Assembly: GCA_946699565.1 (NCBI GenBank)
Contig: CAMPDW010000001.1
Span: 1-64,000, forward strand
Length of the DNA: 64,000 nt
Origin: an uncultured Commensalibacter sp.
GTDB taxonomy: Bacteria > Pseudomonadota > Alphaproteobacteria > Acetobacterales > Acetobacteraceae
Reading direction: 5' to 3'
Positions 29,942 to 39,552 of this stretch are shown piece by piece (within the stretch, counting starts at the first letter, position 1; every line of letters begins with the position of its first letter). Below the pieces are notes generated by a model. It had not been told where the DNA came from. It worked only from the letters and a program-made list of their open reading frames with translations, and searched no databases. A program made the translations under genes and the position numbers.

Positions 29942-30946
29942 GTGGAACAAAAAGAATCAAGTCAAACTCAAATTTACAATTTGATGACTTATAACCCAGT
30001 TTATAAACCCTTTCACTATCCGTGGGCTTATGATGTCTGGCTTACCCAACAACGTCTTCACTGGTTACCCGAAGAAGTTCCTTTAGCAGAAGATGTAAAA
30101 GATTGGCATAAAAAATTAACCGAATCAGAACGCAATCTCATTACTCAAATTTTCCGATTTTTTACACAATCAGATGTTGAAGTTAACAACGCTTATATGA
30201 AATATTATAGTCAGGTTTTTAAACCTATTGAAGTTCTGATGATGCTATCGGCTTTTTCCAATATTGAAACGATTCATATTGCTGCGTATAGCTATCTTCT
30301 TGATACAATCGGTATACCAGAAGTCGAATATTCTGCATTCTTAAAATATAAAGAAATGAAAGATAAATATGATTACATGCAGAATTTCTCGGTTGATAAT
30401 CCTCGAGAAATTGCAAAAACAATGGCAGTCTTTGGCGCATTTACTGAAGGATTACAATTATTTTCCTCTTTCGCCATCCTTATGAATTTTCCTAGATTTA
30501 ACAAATTAAAAGGAATGGGACAAATTATTTCTTGGTCGGTCAGAGATGAAACCCTTCACTGTTTATCGATTATCAAACTTTTCCGGACTTTCATTCAAGA
30601 AAACTCATATTTATGGACAGTATCCTTTCAAAAAGAACTCGTTGATATTTGCAAAACAATTGTTGAACATGAATTTGCTTTTATCGATCTTGCCTTTGAA
30701 ATGGGATCCGTTGAAGGGTTAACAGCTCAAGATGTTAAAAATTATATCTGCTTTATTGCAAATCGCCGTCTAACCCAATTAGGATTGAATACACTTTACG
30801 ATATTGACAAAAACCCACTTCCCTGGATGGATGAAATGCTCAATGCTATTGAACATACCAATTTCTTTGAAAATCGTGCAACAGAATATAGCCGTGCTGC
30901 CACAGAAGGAACATGGGAAGAAGCTTTTGAAGATATGACAGCGTAA
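29942..30946 (+). CDS. nrdB: ribonucleotide reductase small (radical) subunit, class I
   Basis: This subunit holds the diiron-tyrosyl radical cofactor that starts ribonucleotide reduction in the large subunit. The 334-residue protein has the metal ligands and radical tyrosine: SDVEVNNAYM, the E-x2-H-x3-Y pattern in NIETIHIAAYSYL, the glutamate in AFTEGLQLFSSF, and RDETLHC. The radical tyrosine is present, so it is a conventional class I enzyme. Translation starts at GTG, supported by AAGGAG at 29928-29933 with 8 bases to the start. Two NrdR-like boxes lie upstream. Its partner nrdA is on the opposite strand with an aldo/keto reductase gene between. Confidence 0.95.
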   Translation: MEQKESSQTQIYNLMTYNPVYKPFHYPWAYDVWLTQQRLHWLPEEVPLAEDVKDWHKKLTESERNLITQIFRFFTQSDVEVNNAYMKYYSQVFKPIEVLMMLSAFSNIETIHIAAYSYLLDTIGIPEVEYSAFLKYKEMKDKYDYMQNFSVDNPREIAKTMAVFGAFTEGLQLFSSFAILMNFPRFNKLKGMGQIISWSVRDETLHCLSIIKLFRTFIQENSYLWTVSFQKELVDICKTIVEHEFAFIDLAFEMGSVEGLTAQDVKNYICFIANRRLTQLGLNTLYDIDKNPLPWMDEMLNAIEHTNFFENRATEYSRAATEGTWEEAFEDMTA

Positions 30947-30991
30947 AAATATAGCTTTTACTAAAAATCAATCCTAATCTTTTCAAAAATC

Positions 30992-31831
30992 TTAAAATTC
31001 TTCATATTTAGAAGGATCCTGTCCTTTTAAACGACCATCAAATTTAGAAAGCCCGTTAATTTTTTGCATATCATCATCAGCAATTTTAAAACTAAAGACA
31101 TCAAGATTTTCTTTCTGCCGTTCATCAGATGTAGCTTTTGGAATGGGTACAACCCCTAATTGAACATGCCAGCGTAAGATAAGTTGTCCTACTGATTTAT
31201 GATATTTCTGAGCTGTTTCTTTGAGTAAAGGGTGTGTTAAAACATCATTAGCACGCCCCAATGGACTCCAAGCTTCCGTGGCAATACCTAGTTTTTTATT
31301 ATAAGCATGTTGTTTTTCTTGTGAAAAATAAGGATGCAATTCAATTTGGTTAATAGAAGGTGTTACACCTGTTTCCTTAATGATATGATCTAAATGTTCT
31401 GGTAAAAAATTAGAAACTCCAATGGAACGAACCATACCTCTTTTTTTTGCTTCAATCAAAGCTTTCCAAGCATCTAAATATTTACCTGTTATCGGATTTG
31501 GCCAATGAATTAAGTAAATATCATAATAATCTAATTGAGCACGATATAAAGATTCTTCAATGGTTACTAAAGCTTGGTCATATTGATGATGGCGTCCCGG
31601 TAACTTTGAAGTAATTCTTAATTGATCACGGGGAATATCGCATTGACGTACGGCTTCACCCACTGCGCCCTCATTTTCATAATTAAAAGCAGAATCAAGT
31701 AAACGATAACCATTATGAATAGCCTTAACAATTGATTTAACACCGTCCCGTCCATTTAATTTATAGGTTCCAAACCCTATAGCTGGTATATTCGTACCAT
31801 CATTCAATTGAATTTGAGAAATAGTCGACAT
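30992..31831 (-). CDS. aldo/keto reductase
   Basis: This NADPH-dependent carbonyl reductase has 279 residues and a TIM-barrel fold. The catalytic tetrad is visible as Asp and Tyr in LLDSAFNYENEGAVG, Lys in RITSKLPG, and His in YLIHWPNP. Cofactor-binding signatures VPIPKATS and QLILRWHVQLG are near the end. It resembles the 2,5-diketo-D-gluconate reductase / YvgN group; the physiological substrate is unknown. It sits between the two ribonucleotide reductase genes but points towards nrdB's 3' end and has its own 186-bp upstream region, so a shared role is unlikely. Confidence 0.93.
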   Translation of the reverse strand: MSTISQIQLNDGTNIPAIGFGTYKLNGRDGVKSIVKAIHNGYRLLDSAFNYENEGAVGEAVRQCDIPRDQLRITSKLPGRHHQYDQALVTIEESLYRAQLDYYDIYLIHWPNPITGKYLDAWKALIEAKKRGMVRSIGVSNFLPEHLDHIIKETGVTPSINQIELHPYFSQEKQHAYNKKLGIATEAWSPLGRANDVLTHPLLKETAQKYHKSVGQLILRWHVQLGVVPIPKATSDERQKENLDVFSFKIADDDMQKINGLSKFDGRLKGQDPSKYEEF

Positions 31832-32017
31832 ATAGCACTCCTTTACTTAACGTATTAATTACAAAATCAATAAATAATAATAATTACATAAAATTAATGA
31901 GCTTGTAAAAAAGAAATCATCATACACTTAATCATGAATATTTTAAATTCCATTTAATATTATTAAAAAATATAGAAATGATTGGACTATAAAATAATAA
32001 AAATCGAGTTTAAAATA

Positions 32018-33928
32018 TTATTGACAAGAAAGACATTCCTCATAATTTGTTAATGAATTGATCTGAGCCTGTTTATCCTTGTTCAAAACATCTTCTTTAA
32101 CAGCTAAATTACTAACTGTATCAGCACGTTGTAAAGAAAGTGAACGACAATAATACAAAGATTTCATCCCTTTTTTCCATGCCTGATAATGCATCATATG
32201 TAAATCACGTTTATGAACATTAGCTGGGACAAAAAGATTAACAGATTGTGATTGACAGATAAAGGATGAACGATCTGCTGCATGTTCAATGATCCAACGT
32301 TGATCGAGCTCAAAAGCTGTCTTGAAAATATCCTTTTCCCCCTGCGTAAGGAAATCTAAATGTTGGACACTTCCTTTATTCAACGTAATTGAAGACCAAA
32401 CGGCATCAGTATCCTGCCCCTTTTCTTGTAATAATTTACGCAAATGTCTGTTTCTTACGGTAAAAGAACCTGACAACGTTTTTTGTAAAAAGACATTAGC
32501 CGTAATAGGTTCTATTCCAGGGCTAGCATTTCCTGCAATAATCGAAATAGATGCTGTTGGCGCGATAGCCATTTTATTTGAAAAACGTTCATTAATTCCA
32601 TAATCAGCCGCATCTGGACAAGATCCCCGCCAGTTAGCCAAAGCAACAGAAGCTTTATTCGCTTCCTGACGAATATATTGAAACATTTTTTTGTTCCATA
32701 CTTTTGCCATAACGCTTTCAAATGGAATCTTATGAGCCTGAAGAAAAGAGTGAAAACCCATTACCCCCATTCCCACAGAACGTTCTCGTGCCGCTGCATA
32801 CCTCGCTCGTTCCATTTCATTAGGGGCATGATCAATAAAATCCTGCAGCACATTATCAAGAAACAACATAACATCTTGAATAAATTGAGGATTTTTTGAC
32901 CATTGATCCCAATACTCAAGATTTAAAGAGGACAGGCAACAAACAGCAGTCCGTTCTTTTCCCTTATGATCTATACCAGTAGGTAACATAATTTCGGCAC
33001 AAAGATTAGAGGTTTTTATTTCCAACCCTGCCAACTTATGATGCTCTGGACGGGCATTGTTAACAGTATCGGAAAAGACAATATATGGCTCGCCCTGTTC
33101 AATCCTTGTCGTTAATAATCTAATCCATAAAGAACGAGCCGAAATTTTACGAATAACAGATTGATCTTTTGGAGAAATCAAAGCCCATTCTTCATTATTT
33201 TCAACGGCACGCATAAAAGCATCTGAAATCAAGACACCATGATGAAGGTTTAATGCCTTACGGTTAGGATCCCCGCCCGTTGGTCTACGCAATTCGATAA
33301 ATTCCTCAATTTCAGGATGCCAGATAGGCAAATAGACAGCTGCTGAACCCCGCCTTAAAGACCCCTGACTGATAGCCAGAGTCAAGCTGTCCATTACCCG
33401 GATGAAAGGAATAACTCCTGATGTTTTACCATTGCGGCTAACATTTTCTCCTATAGAACGTAGATTCCCCCAATAGGATCCAATTCCACCACCACGAGAG
33501 GCAAGCCAAACATTCTCATTCCAGAGCTCTACAATTCCTTTAAGACTATCTTCTGCTTCATTTAAAAAGCAAGAAATAGGTAATCCCCTTGATGTTCCTC
33601 CATTTGATAAAACAGGGGTTGCAGGCATAAACCAATGCTGAGACATATAATCATATAAACGCTGAGCATGGACTGCATTATCGCCATAATAGGATGCTAC
33701 TCTTGCAAAAAGTTCTTGATAACTTTCTCCTTCAACAAGATATCGGTCATCAAGCGTTGCTTTACCAAAATCAGTTAATAAAGCATCGCGAGAATGATCT
33801 AATTTAACCTGATAACGCCCGTATAGCTGTATTTTACCTGCCAAGGCATCTGTAAAAAAGGAATTATTATCCATTTTACTATTACCCGCGGTAACAGGCT
33901 TTTTTTCAAGTAAATCAATCGAATTCAC
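32018..33928 (-). CDS. nrdA: ribonucleotide reductase large (catalytic) subunit, class I, without ATP-cone
   Basis: The large subunit reduces ribonucleoside diphosphates to deoxy forms. Active-site residues are seen: the cysteine in LPISCFLN, SNLCAEIMLP with the thiyl-radical cysteine, its partner in AVCCLSSLNL, and the radical-relay tyrosine pair in KSLYYCRS. The C-terminal EECLSCQ is the re-reduction cysteine pair. An open frame runs from a GTG at 33943, but GTG at 33928 is preferred because GAGG sits nine bases before it; that gives 636 residues. E. coli NrdA has 761: the N-terminal ATP-cone that senses dATP is missing here. A CTATATATAG palindrome lies about 80 bp upstream. Confidence 0.93.
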   Translation of the reverse strand: MNSIDLLEKKPVTAGNSKMDNNSFFTDALAGKIQLYGRYQVKLDHSRDALLTDFGKATLDDRYLVEGESYQELFARVASYYGDNAVHAQRLYDYMSQHWFMPATPVLSNGGTSRGLPISCFLNEAEDSLKGIVELWNENVWLASRGGGIGSYWGNLRSIGENVSRNGKTSGVIPFIRVMDSLTLAISQGSLRRGSAAVYLPIWHPEIEEFIELRRPTGGDPNRKALNLHHGVLISDAFMRAVENNEEWALISPKDQSVIRKISARSLWIRLLTTRIEQGEPYIVFSDTVNNARPEHHKLAGLEIKTSNLCAEIMLPTGIDHKGKERTAVCCLSSLNLEYWDQWSKNPQFIQDVMLFLDNVLQDFIDHAPNEMERARYAAARERSVGMGVMGFHSFLQAHKIPFESVMAKVWNKKMFQYIRQEANKASVALANWRGSCPDAADYGINERFSNKMAIAPTASISIIAGNASPGIEPITANVFLQKTLSGSFTVRNRHLRKLLQEKGQDTDAVWSSITLNKGSVQHLDFLTQGEKDIFKTAFELDQRWIIEHAADRSSFICQSQSVNLFVPANVHKRDLHMMHYQAWKKGMKSLYYCRSLSLQRADTVSNLAVKEDVLNKDKQAQINSLTNYEECLSCQ

Positions 33929-34005
33929 AACGCATAACCTCACACTAGAAAGAATTTTTTTTTATTATTTAACTTATAAATATAAAGAATGTTCCAATAT
34001 CATAT

Positions 34006-34021
34006 TATCTATATATAGTAG
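34006..34021 (-). promoter_or_regulatory. NrdR-box-like site upstream of nrdA
   Basis: TATCTATATATAGTAG holds the palindrome CTATATATAG, the core of the NrdR consensus, about 80 bp before the nrdA start. It matches 11 of 16 consensus positions. A weaker half-site-like sequence starts at 34036. One strong box only, so less sure than the nrdB pair. Confidence 0.5.
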
Positions 34022-34102
34022 AACTTGCAAGAATATACCTCTATATGATGTTTTAAAAGCACAATGCAATAAAATTATTTTTATGTCATATAAGGTTTGG
34101 AA

Positions 34103-34144
34103 AATTTAAAAACACTCATCTTTTTATAACATAAGATGAGTGTT
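34103..34144 (-). terminator. rho-independent terminator of guaA
   Basis: On the minus strand a 12-bp perfect stem (AACACTCATCTT / AAGATGAGTGTT) with a 10-nt loop is followed directly by a T-rich run (TTTTTAAATTTT). It lies about 77 bp after the guaA stop codon, before the nrdA upstream region. Confidence 0.8.
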
Positions 34145-34221
34145 CTCAAAAACATTATTATCAAGAATTTTTACATCATTTTAATTCATCATAATAAAGC
34201 CATTGATATATAAAATTTTAT

Positions 34222-35799
34222 TTATTCCCATTCAATAGTTCCAGGTGGTTTAGATGTAATATCATAAGTAACACGGTTGATCCCTTTAATTTCATTAACA
34301 ATACGTCCAGCAACCCGGGTTAAAAACGCTATGTCAAAAGGATAAACATCAGCGGTCATACCATCGACGCTGGTTACTGCCCGTAAGGCACAAGCTTGGT
34401 CATAGGTTCGACCGTCACCCATAACACCAACCGTACAAATAGGTAATAAAACCGCAAAAGCTTGCCATATTTTATCATATAAACCAGCCTTTCGAATCTC
34501 ATCTAAATAAACAGAATCAACACGACGCAACAAATCAAGTCTTTCAGGCGTAACGTCACCCAAAATACGAATAGCAAGTCCTGGTCCAGGGAATGGATGA
34601 CGACCAATAATTGCTTCTGGTATTCCTAGTTCCCGTCCTAATTCGCGAACCTCATCTTTAAATAATTCCCGTAAAGGTTCAACCAATTGCATATTCATTC
34701 TTTCTGGTAAACCACCCACATTATGATGCGACTTAATTGTTACTGAATTTCCAATAACACTTACACTTTCAATAACATCTGGATATAAAGTCCCCTGCGC
34801 AAGAAAATCTGCTCCGCCCAGTTTTTTTGCTTCCTGTTCAAAAACTTCAATAAATAAACGACCAATTGTTTTCCGCTTGACTTCTGGATCGGTAATCCCA
34901 CTTAATTCATTCAGGAATAAATTAGATGCATCCTTAACAATTAAACGAATATTAAAACGTTCTTTAAAAGTTTTAACAACTTCATCTGCCTCATTCTGAC
35001 GCAACATTCCATGATCAACAAAAATACAGGTCAATTGATCTCCAATGGCTTGATAAATTAATACAGCTGCCACTGCAGAATCCACCCCACCCGACAAACC
35101 ACAAATAACTTTTTTATCACCAACCTGTTGTCGTATACGTTCAATTTCCAAATCACGAAAACCGACCATTGTCCAGTTTCCTTTACACCCGGCAATCATA
35201 TGCGTAAAATTCTTTAATAAAGCAGCACCATGAGGGGTATGAACAACCTCTGGATGAAATTGAACACCATAATAATGGCGCGCTTCATCCGCAATCATGG
35301 CATAAGGAGCTCCCTCACTAATCCCAACGACCTTAAACCCAGAAGGAATTTGAGTAACACGATCACCATGACTCATCCATACTTGTTCACAATTACCTTT
35401 TGACCAAACACCCTGACATAAGGCACTATCTTCAAGAATTTTCACATAAGCCCGACCAAATTCACGATGGTCACTTGGTTCGACTTGTCCGTCCAACTGA
35501 TGACACATCGCTTGTTCACCATAACAGATACCTAATACAGGTACTTTCAAATTAAAGACTTCTTGAGGTATTTTTGGCGAATCTTTTTGTATCACGCTAA
35601 AAGGGCCACCTGATAAAATAATTCCTTTTGGTAAAAAAGAACGAATTTTCAGATCCTCACTTGTATAAGGCCATATTTCACAATATACCCCACTTTCTCT
35701 TACCCTTCTGGCAATCAACTGTGTAACCTGACTGCCAAAATCAAGAATAAGAATTTTCTCTTGATGCAAGGATTGTTCTAACTCGCTTACTTGAACCAT
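34222..35799 (-). CDS. guaA: GMP synthase (glutamine-hydrolysing)
   Basis: GuaA aminates XMP to GMP using glutamine and ATP. The 525-residue protein has the class I glutaminase domain first: [17 protein letters not shown], the nucleophile Cys92 in GICYGEQ, and the His-Glu pair in VQFHPEV. The ATP pyrophosphatase domain follows with the PP-loop [12 protein letters not shown], then the dimerisation domain with [15 protein letters not shown] and the end signature [10 protein letters not shown]. It is a single gene, divergent from a small lipoprotein gene and closed by a terminator. Confidence 0.97.
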   Translation of the reverse strand: MVQVSELEQSLHQEKILILDFGSQVTQLIARRVRESGVYCEIWPYTSEDLKIRSFLPKGIILSGGPFSVIQKDSPKIPQEVFNLKVPVLGICYGEQAMCHQLDGQVEPSDHREFGRAYVKILEDSALCQGVWSKGNCEQVWMSHGDRVTQIPSGFKVVGISEGAPYAMIADEARHYYGVQFHPEVVHTPHGAALLKNFTHMIAGCKGNWTMVGFRDLEIERIRQQVGDKKVICGLSGGVDSAVAAVLIYQAIGDQLTCIFVDHGMLRQNEADEVVKTFKERFNIRLIVKDASNLFLNELSGITDPEVKRKTIGRLFIEVFEQEAKKLGGADFLAQGTLYPDVIESVSVIGNSVTIKSHHNVGGLPERMNMQLVEPLRELFKDEVRELGRELGIPEAIIGRHPFPGPGLAIRILGDVTPERLDLLRRVDSVYLDEIRKAGLYDKIWQAFAVLLPICTVGVMGDGRTYDQACALRAVTSVDGMTADVYPFDIAFLTRVAGRIVNEIKGINRVTYDITSKPPGTIEWE

Positions 35800-35953
35800 T
35801 TTTATTGACTACTTTCTCAACCAGTAAAATTCGTCTTCATATCACAAATAAATGAAAAAATTTTAAATTAAACAAAATTATCTGAAAAAATCTATTTATA
35901 TTTTATATAGTAATAAAATATGTTTTTTATAGTTCCTTAATCTGGAGTTTTCC

Positions 35954-36388
35954 ATGAACAAGCATGTCATTACATCAGTATTGATTAAAATACGAATAAT
36001 ACCGTTTTTTTTACTCATGTTAACAGCATGCAGTCATTTAGCAGAAGATCATCCAACAGGCATTTGGTTGGGGAAATTAGAAACGCAGCAAGGAATCTGT
36101 CCCCAAGATCGTATGGCAGCATTAAGAATCGAGAAAAAGAAAATTCTTTTTTCACCTGATAATGGTGCTCTTGTTTTAACAGGCGTATTTCATAAAAAAG
36201 AAAAACCAAGACATTTTGTAGCTGTTTTACACCGAACTAATATGGATCACAAACCTTATAATTTGATTTTTGAAGGAAAAACCAAAGACAGAAATATTAT
36301 CGGTACCTATGGAACACCTGATTGTCGTGCAACGGTTACTTTTTACCACCCTGAACATTACGGATTATCAAACGCCATTGCCCATTAA
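35954..36388 (+). CDS. predicted small lipoprotein, unknown function
   Basis: The 144-residue product has a basic N-terminus and hydrophobic segment ending in LTACSHL, a good lipobox with the cysteine at about residue 26. The mature domain is short and beta-rich (GIWLGKLETQQGICPQ, ALVLTGVFHK, NLIFEGKTKDRNIIGTYG) and has two further cysteines, in GICPQDR and PDCRATV, placed to form a disulfide. CTGGAG at 35942-35947, seven bases before the ATG, is a good ribosome site. No family is recognised. Confidence 0.75.
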   Translation: MNKHVITSVLIKIRIIPFFLLMLTACSHLAEDHPTGIWLGKLETQQGICPQDRMAALRIEKKKILFSPDNGALVLTGVFHKKEKPRHFVAVLHRTNMDHKPYNLIFEGKTKDRNIIGTYGTPDCRATVTFYHPEHYGLSNAIAH

Positions 36389-36412
36389 ATTCATAAAAAA
36401 TTAAAAAAAAAC

Positions 36413-36441
36413 TTGCAGACCTAATCAAGATCGGTTAAAAA
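36413..36441 (+). promoter_or_regulatory. candidate promoter of the tRNA-Arg gene
   Basis: TTGCAG at 36413-36418 and TAAAAA at 36436-36441 are separated by 17 bp, about 14 bp before the mature 5' end of the tRNA. Sequence pattern only. Confidence 0.45.
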
Positions 36442-36454
36442 ACCTAGGAAAGAT

Positions 36455-36531
36455 GCACCCGTAGCTCAACTGGATAGAGCACCAGACTACGAATCTGGGG
36501 GTTATGGGTTCGATTCCTGTCGGGTGCGCCA
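36455..36531 (+). tRNA. tRNA-Arg (anticodon ACG)
   Basis: The 77-nt sequence folds as a tRNA: acceptor GCACCCG pairs with CGGGTGC, the anticodon stem CCAGA/TCTGG holds the loop CTACGAA with anticodon ACG, and the T-loop is TTCGATT. The CCA end is encoded. A34 would be deaminated to inosine by TadA to read CGU, CGC and CGA. Confidence 0.97.
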
Positions 36532-36699
36532 TTATAAATTAATTTTTTCTTCAAAAATTGAATAATATTTCATATTGTCATAACTAGACTTAAAATTAGC
36601 AATATTTAAAACTTTCTTAATAAATATTAAATTATACTTTATTTTTACGTATTTTATTGATATAAAATAAATAAAATAAAATTTTTGATAGATTTCCAA

Positions 36700-37086
36700 A
36701 TGTTTTCTAATACATCTTTTCTGATTGTTGAAGATCAACCTGAAATAGGTGATCTTATCAAACTAAGTTTCACTAATCGAATTCAAAACATTCGAATAGC
36801 ACATTCTCTTAATGAAGCTAAATCACTGGCCAAAAAGATAGCTTTCAATCTAATGATGATTGATGTATATTTACCAGATGGAGATCCTTACCTCTTTATT
36901 CTAAAAATGTTACAGAAACACTGTAAAATTCTTTTAATGAGTGGTAATTTTCAAGTAAATCAACGTATTAATAATTTACCTTTCCCTCGTCTTGAAAAGC
37001 CTTTCAGAATAAAAACACTTGTTAAAAAGGTAGAAGATATTGTTTCCAAACCTTTATCAGAAGAACTCATTGAGCTGGCTTCTTAA
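36700..37086 (+). CDS. single-domain response regulator
   Basis: A stand-alone receiver domain of 128 residues with no output domain. The phosphorylation site is complete: acidic pair Glu11-Asp12, phosphoacceptor Asp55 in LMMIDVYLPDG, Ser81 in LLMSGN and Lys100 in RLEKPFR. Such CheY/DivK-like proteins act through protein contacts. The frame opens at a TTG at 36685, but the ATG at 36700 directly precedes the conserved strand FLIVEDQ and is preferred. No histidine kinase gene lies nearby, so its partner is unknown. It stands between the tRNA-Arg gene and a convergent glycosyltransferase gene. Confidence 0.85.
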   Translation: MFSNTSFLIVEDQPEIGDLIKLSFTNRIQNIRIAHSLNEAKSLAKKIAFNLMMIDVYLPDGDPYLFILKMLQKHCKILLMSGNFQVNQRINNLPFPRLEKPFRIKTLVKKVEDIVSKPLSEELIELAS

Positions 37087-37102
37087 TAGTGCATAATACA
37101 GT

Positions 37103-38593
37103 TTAAGGGAGGTAAACAATTTCGTGTTTATTATCCTTGGTATAATTTATTTTTACCTTATAAATATTATAAATTTCAGCAATTTTTTGATGTTTTTTCC
37201 TAATTAACATTCCTTCATTTTCAAAATTCAAAAAATAAATATGTGGTGGATTATCCTTGCGACGCTGTGACCGTATAAGATAACCCGTTTTTCCATAATA
37301 TTCTGGCAAATTGAAATATTTCCATCGACGGTCAACCAGAATTATAGGGTGTTTATTCCCATAAAACGCAAATTCTGATGCAAGACCATAACTGTCAATA
37401 ATGACGGGAGCAGAAGGTGGAATCTGATCAGAAACTGTTTGAGCCAATTTTTCCCATCCTCCCAACCTTTTTAAAATAAGATCCTGTTTAGCGGGAACAG
37501 GAAAACAAAAAAATAATGTTTGGATATATATAAATCCAACAATAACATTTCCTAAAATACAAGCAGATTTTATCCAATAATGTAAATAGATTGCTGTTAT
37601 AATAGATAAAACAGGATAAACTATTCCCACCCAATTTGCCTGAACACGATCACCCAACGCGTGTTGTATAAAAACACATAAAGGAATAATAATTAAAAAC
37701 CATAATAATAAAGCCTCTTCTTGTCGTTTTTTCCAAACAATACGAGTTAAATTAATAAATGCCCTAACAAAACACAAAAATATTAAAGGTGTTGCCAGCC
37801 CTATTTGACCCCCAATCAGTTCTAAAACAAATTGAAGCGCTCGATTTGGATTCCAATCTATGGTTCGACCACCCTGTTTTAAAAAACTTATCCATTGATG
37901 ATTAGCATTCCAATAAATAACGGGAGAAAATATAATCATCATTAAAAAGAAACCAAGCCATAAATCTTTCGATTTAAAATAGGATCGACCTGTTTTTGTC
38001 GAAAGACACCAAATTCCTAGGCTTATAATTATTAGTAAAGTCGTGTATTTACTTAATAAAGCAAATCCTGCTGCAGCTCCTATAATAAGCCACCACCTTG
38101 AATTTTGAGTCACAATCAAGCGTCCACATCCCCAAATAAATACACATATAAAAAAGAGTAGAGGTGTATCTGGTGTTATGGTTACACATCCGATACTTAT
38201 TGCCAAAGTTGTGTTTAAAAATAAAATAGCAATAATGGCATTTTTTTTCTTATCGACAGTGGATGAACTGAAATCCAAAGTGCCAAAATAAATAAAGATA
38301 CTTCCAAAAAATGCCGCAAAAGATGCCAAAAAACGCACGCCAAATGCTGTTTTCCCCCCAATCAGGCAACCTATCTTAATCCATAAAGCCACCATCGGGG
38401 GATGGTCATAAAAACTATAATCTAAATAATTTGACCAAAGCCAGTAATAAGCCTCATCTGGCGAAAGAGGAATAAAAGCTGCTACCGTTAAACGAACAAG
38501 TGTTAATAAAAATAAACCAATCCATAACCATAAACCATGTGATTTTATCGTTAAGTTTTTGACCCATTCTAAATTAACTTTACTATTATACAT
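37103..38593 (-). CDS. ArnT/PMT-like membrane glycosyltransferase (GT39 family)
   Basis: This 496-residue polytopic membrane protein should transfer a sugar from a polyprenyl-phosphate donor to an envelope acceptor on the periplasmic side. It opens with a helix and then the signature PLSPDEAYYWLWSNYLDYSFYDHPPMVALWI; within this, the acidic residue of DEAYYW is the expected metal/catalytic position in GT39/GT-C enzymes. About ten hydrophobic helices follow, then a soluble C-terminal part with IIDSYGLASEFAFYGNKHP. It lies downstream of a GT2 polyprenyl-phosphate glycosyltransferase gene on the same strand (160 bp gap), a pair typical of lipid A or protein modification. The sugar is not determined. 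Confidence 0.85.
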   Translation of the reverse strand: MYNSKVNLEWVKNLTIKSHGLWLWIGLFLLTLVRLTVAAFIPLSPDEAYYWLWSNYLDYSFYDHPPMVALWIKIGCLIGGKTAFGVRFLASFAAFFGSIFIYFGTLDFSSSTVDKKKNAIIAILFLNTTLAISIGCVTITPDTPLLFFICVFIWGCGRLIVTQNSRWWLIIGAAAGFALLSKYTTLLIIISLGIWCLSTKTGRSYFKSKDLWLGFFLMMIIFSPVIYWNANHQWISFLKQGGRTIDWNPNRALQFVLELIGGQIGLATPLIFLCFVRAFINLTRIVWKKRQEEALLLWFLIIIPLCVFIQHALGDRVQANWVGIVYPVLSIITAIYLHYWIKSACILGNVIVGFIYIQTLFFCFPVPAKQDLILKRLGGWEKLAQTVSDQIPPSAPVIIDSYGLASEFAFYGNKHPIILVDRRWKYFNLPEYYGKTGYLIRSQRRKDNPPHIYFLNFENEGMLIRKKHQKIAEIYNIYKVKINYTKDNKHEIVYLP

Positions 38594-38753
38594 TCCATAG
38601 ATCCAAATTTATGATGCTTTTTTCTAGGAAATATATATATATAAATAAATTAACCAACATGAATTAAATATAAAAATAACGGCAATAAAATTAAAAAATT
38701 TTGAAACTGTACATACCTAATACTTTAAAACTCTGAATAATAAATTGATAATT

Positions 38754-39488
38754 TTACCGCCGAAAACAATGTTTAATGATAATTTTTTGACCTAACATCA
38801 AGATAAATTGAATCATAATTTTAAAACCTAATTTGCTTTGCCCAGAAACTCGACTACGAAATTGGAAAGGAATTTCTGCTACCCGAATCGTTGAAGGACA
38901 AGACAAGATCATATCAAGTAAAATTTTAAAACCAATACCAGTTAAATATGGCAAAAGCTTTAAAAATAAATTTCTTTTCAAAACAAAAAAACCGCTCATA
39001 GGGTCTTTCAAAGGAATAGGTAAAAAAATTTGGGCTAATTTTATGCCGATATTCGATAAAAACCTTCGCCAGAAATTAGCCAATCCTTGATTACTTCCCC
39101 CTGCAATATGACGGCTCCCAACAGCAAAATCATAGTGTTCATTCATCACGGCATGAAGCATCAAAGGCAAACGTGTTTCATCATGTTGCATATCCGCATC
39201 AATAATTGCAATACAGTCAGCAGAAGATGTTAAAACACCATCAATAACTGCTGAAGATAAACCTCGTTTTCGAATTCTTAAAACGCCTCTTATCCTTGCG
39301 TCTTGTTTTGCAAGTTTATGAATTTCTTCTATTGTCCCGTCAGGGGAATTATCATCAACAAAAATAGCCTCCCAATGCCATTCTCTCAACACTTTTTCCA
39401 AAGCCTTAAATAAAGGTACAATATTATCTTTTTCATTGTAGCATGGGATGATAATACTAATTTGAGGGCCTGTTATTTTCTTAAACAA
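38754..39488 (-). CDS. polyprenol-phosphate mannosyltransferase-like GT2 enzyme
   Basis: This cytoplasmic-face glycosyltransferase would charge polyprenyl phosphate with a sugar, mannose in the best-known relatives. The 244-residue protein has the GT2 fold: ISIIIPCYNEKDNIVPLFKA, the DDNSPDGT motif, the DXD-like IIDADMQHDETRLP, and PMSGFFVLKRNLF. It resembles DPMS catalytic subunits such as Dpm1, with a short hydrophobic end rather than the four-helix GtrA-like tail of longer forms. The GT39 gene downstream is a plausible user of its product. Whether mannose, glucose or an amino sugar is used is unknown. Confidence 0.87.
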   Translation of the reverse strand: MFKKITGPQISIIIPCYNEKDNIVPLFKALEKVLREWHWEAIFVDDNSPDGTIEEIHKLAKQDARIRGVLRIRKRGLSSAVIDGVLTSSADCIAIIDADMQHDETRLPLMLHAVMNEHYDFAVGSRHIAGGSNQGLANFWRRFLSNIGIKLAQIFLPIPLKDPMSGFFVLKRNLFLKLLPYLTGIGFKILLDMILSCPSTIRVAEIPFQFRSRVSGQSKLGFKIMIQFILMLGQKIIIKHCFRR

Positions 39489-39552
39489 AGCAAAAATTCT
39501 TATTGATGAAACAAGATATAATAATCATAATTATTTGCGTATTCACGAGAAT

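Noticed and set aside
30992..31831. Aldo/keto reductase as part of an nrdB-nrdA system
   Set aside because: It has its own upstream region and opposite orientation to nrdB, and no known link to ribonucleotide reduction.
36532..36738. 68-codon minus-strand frame overlapping the receiver gene start
   Set aside because: Composition is Ile/Lys/Phe/Tyr-rich as expected of AT-rich non-coding sequence, and it overlaps a clear gene.
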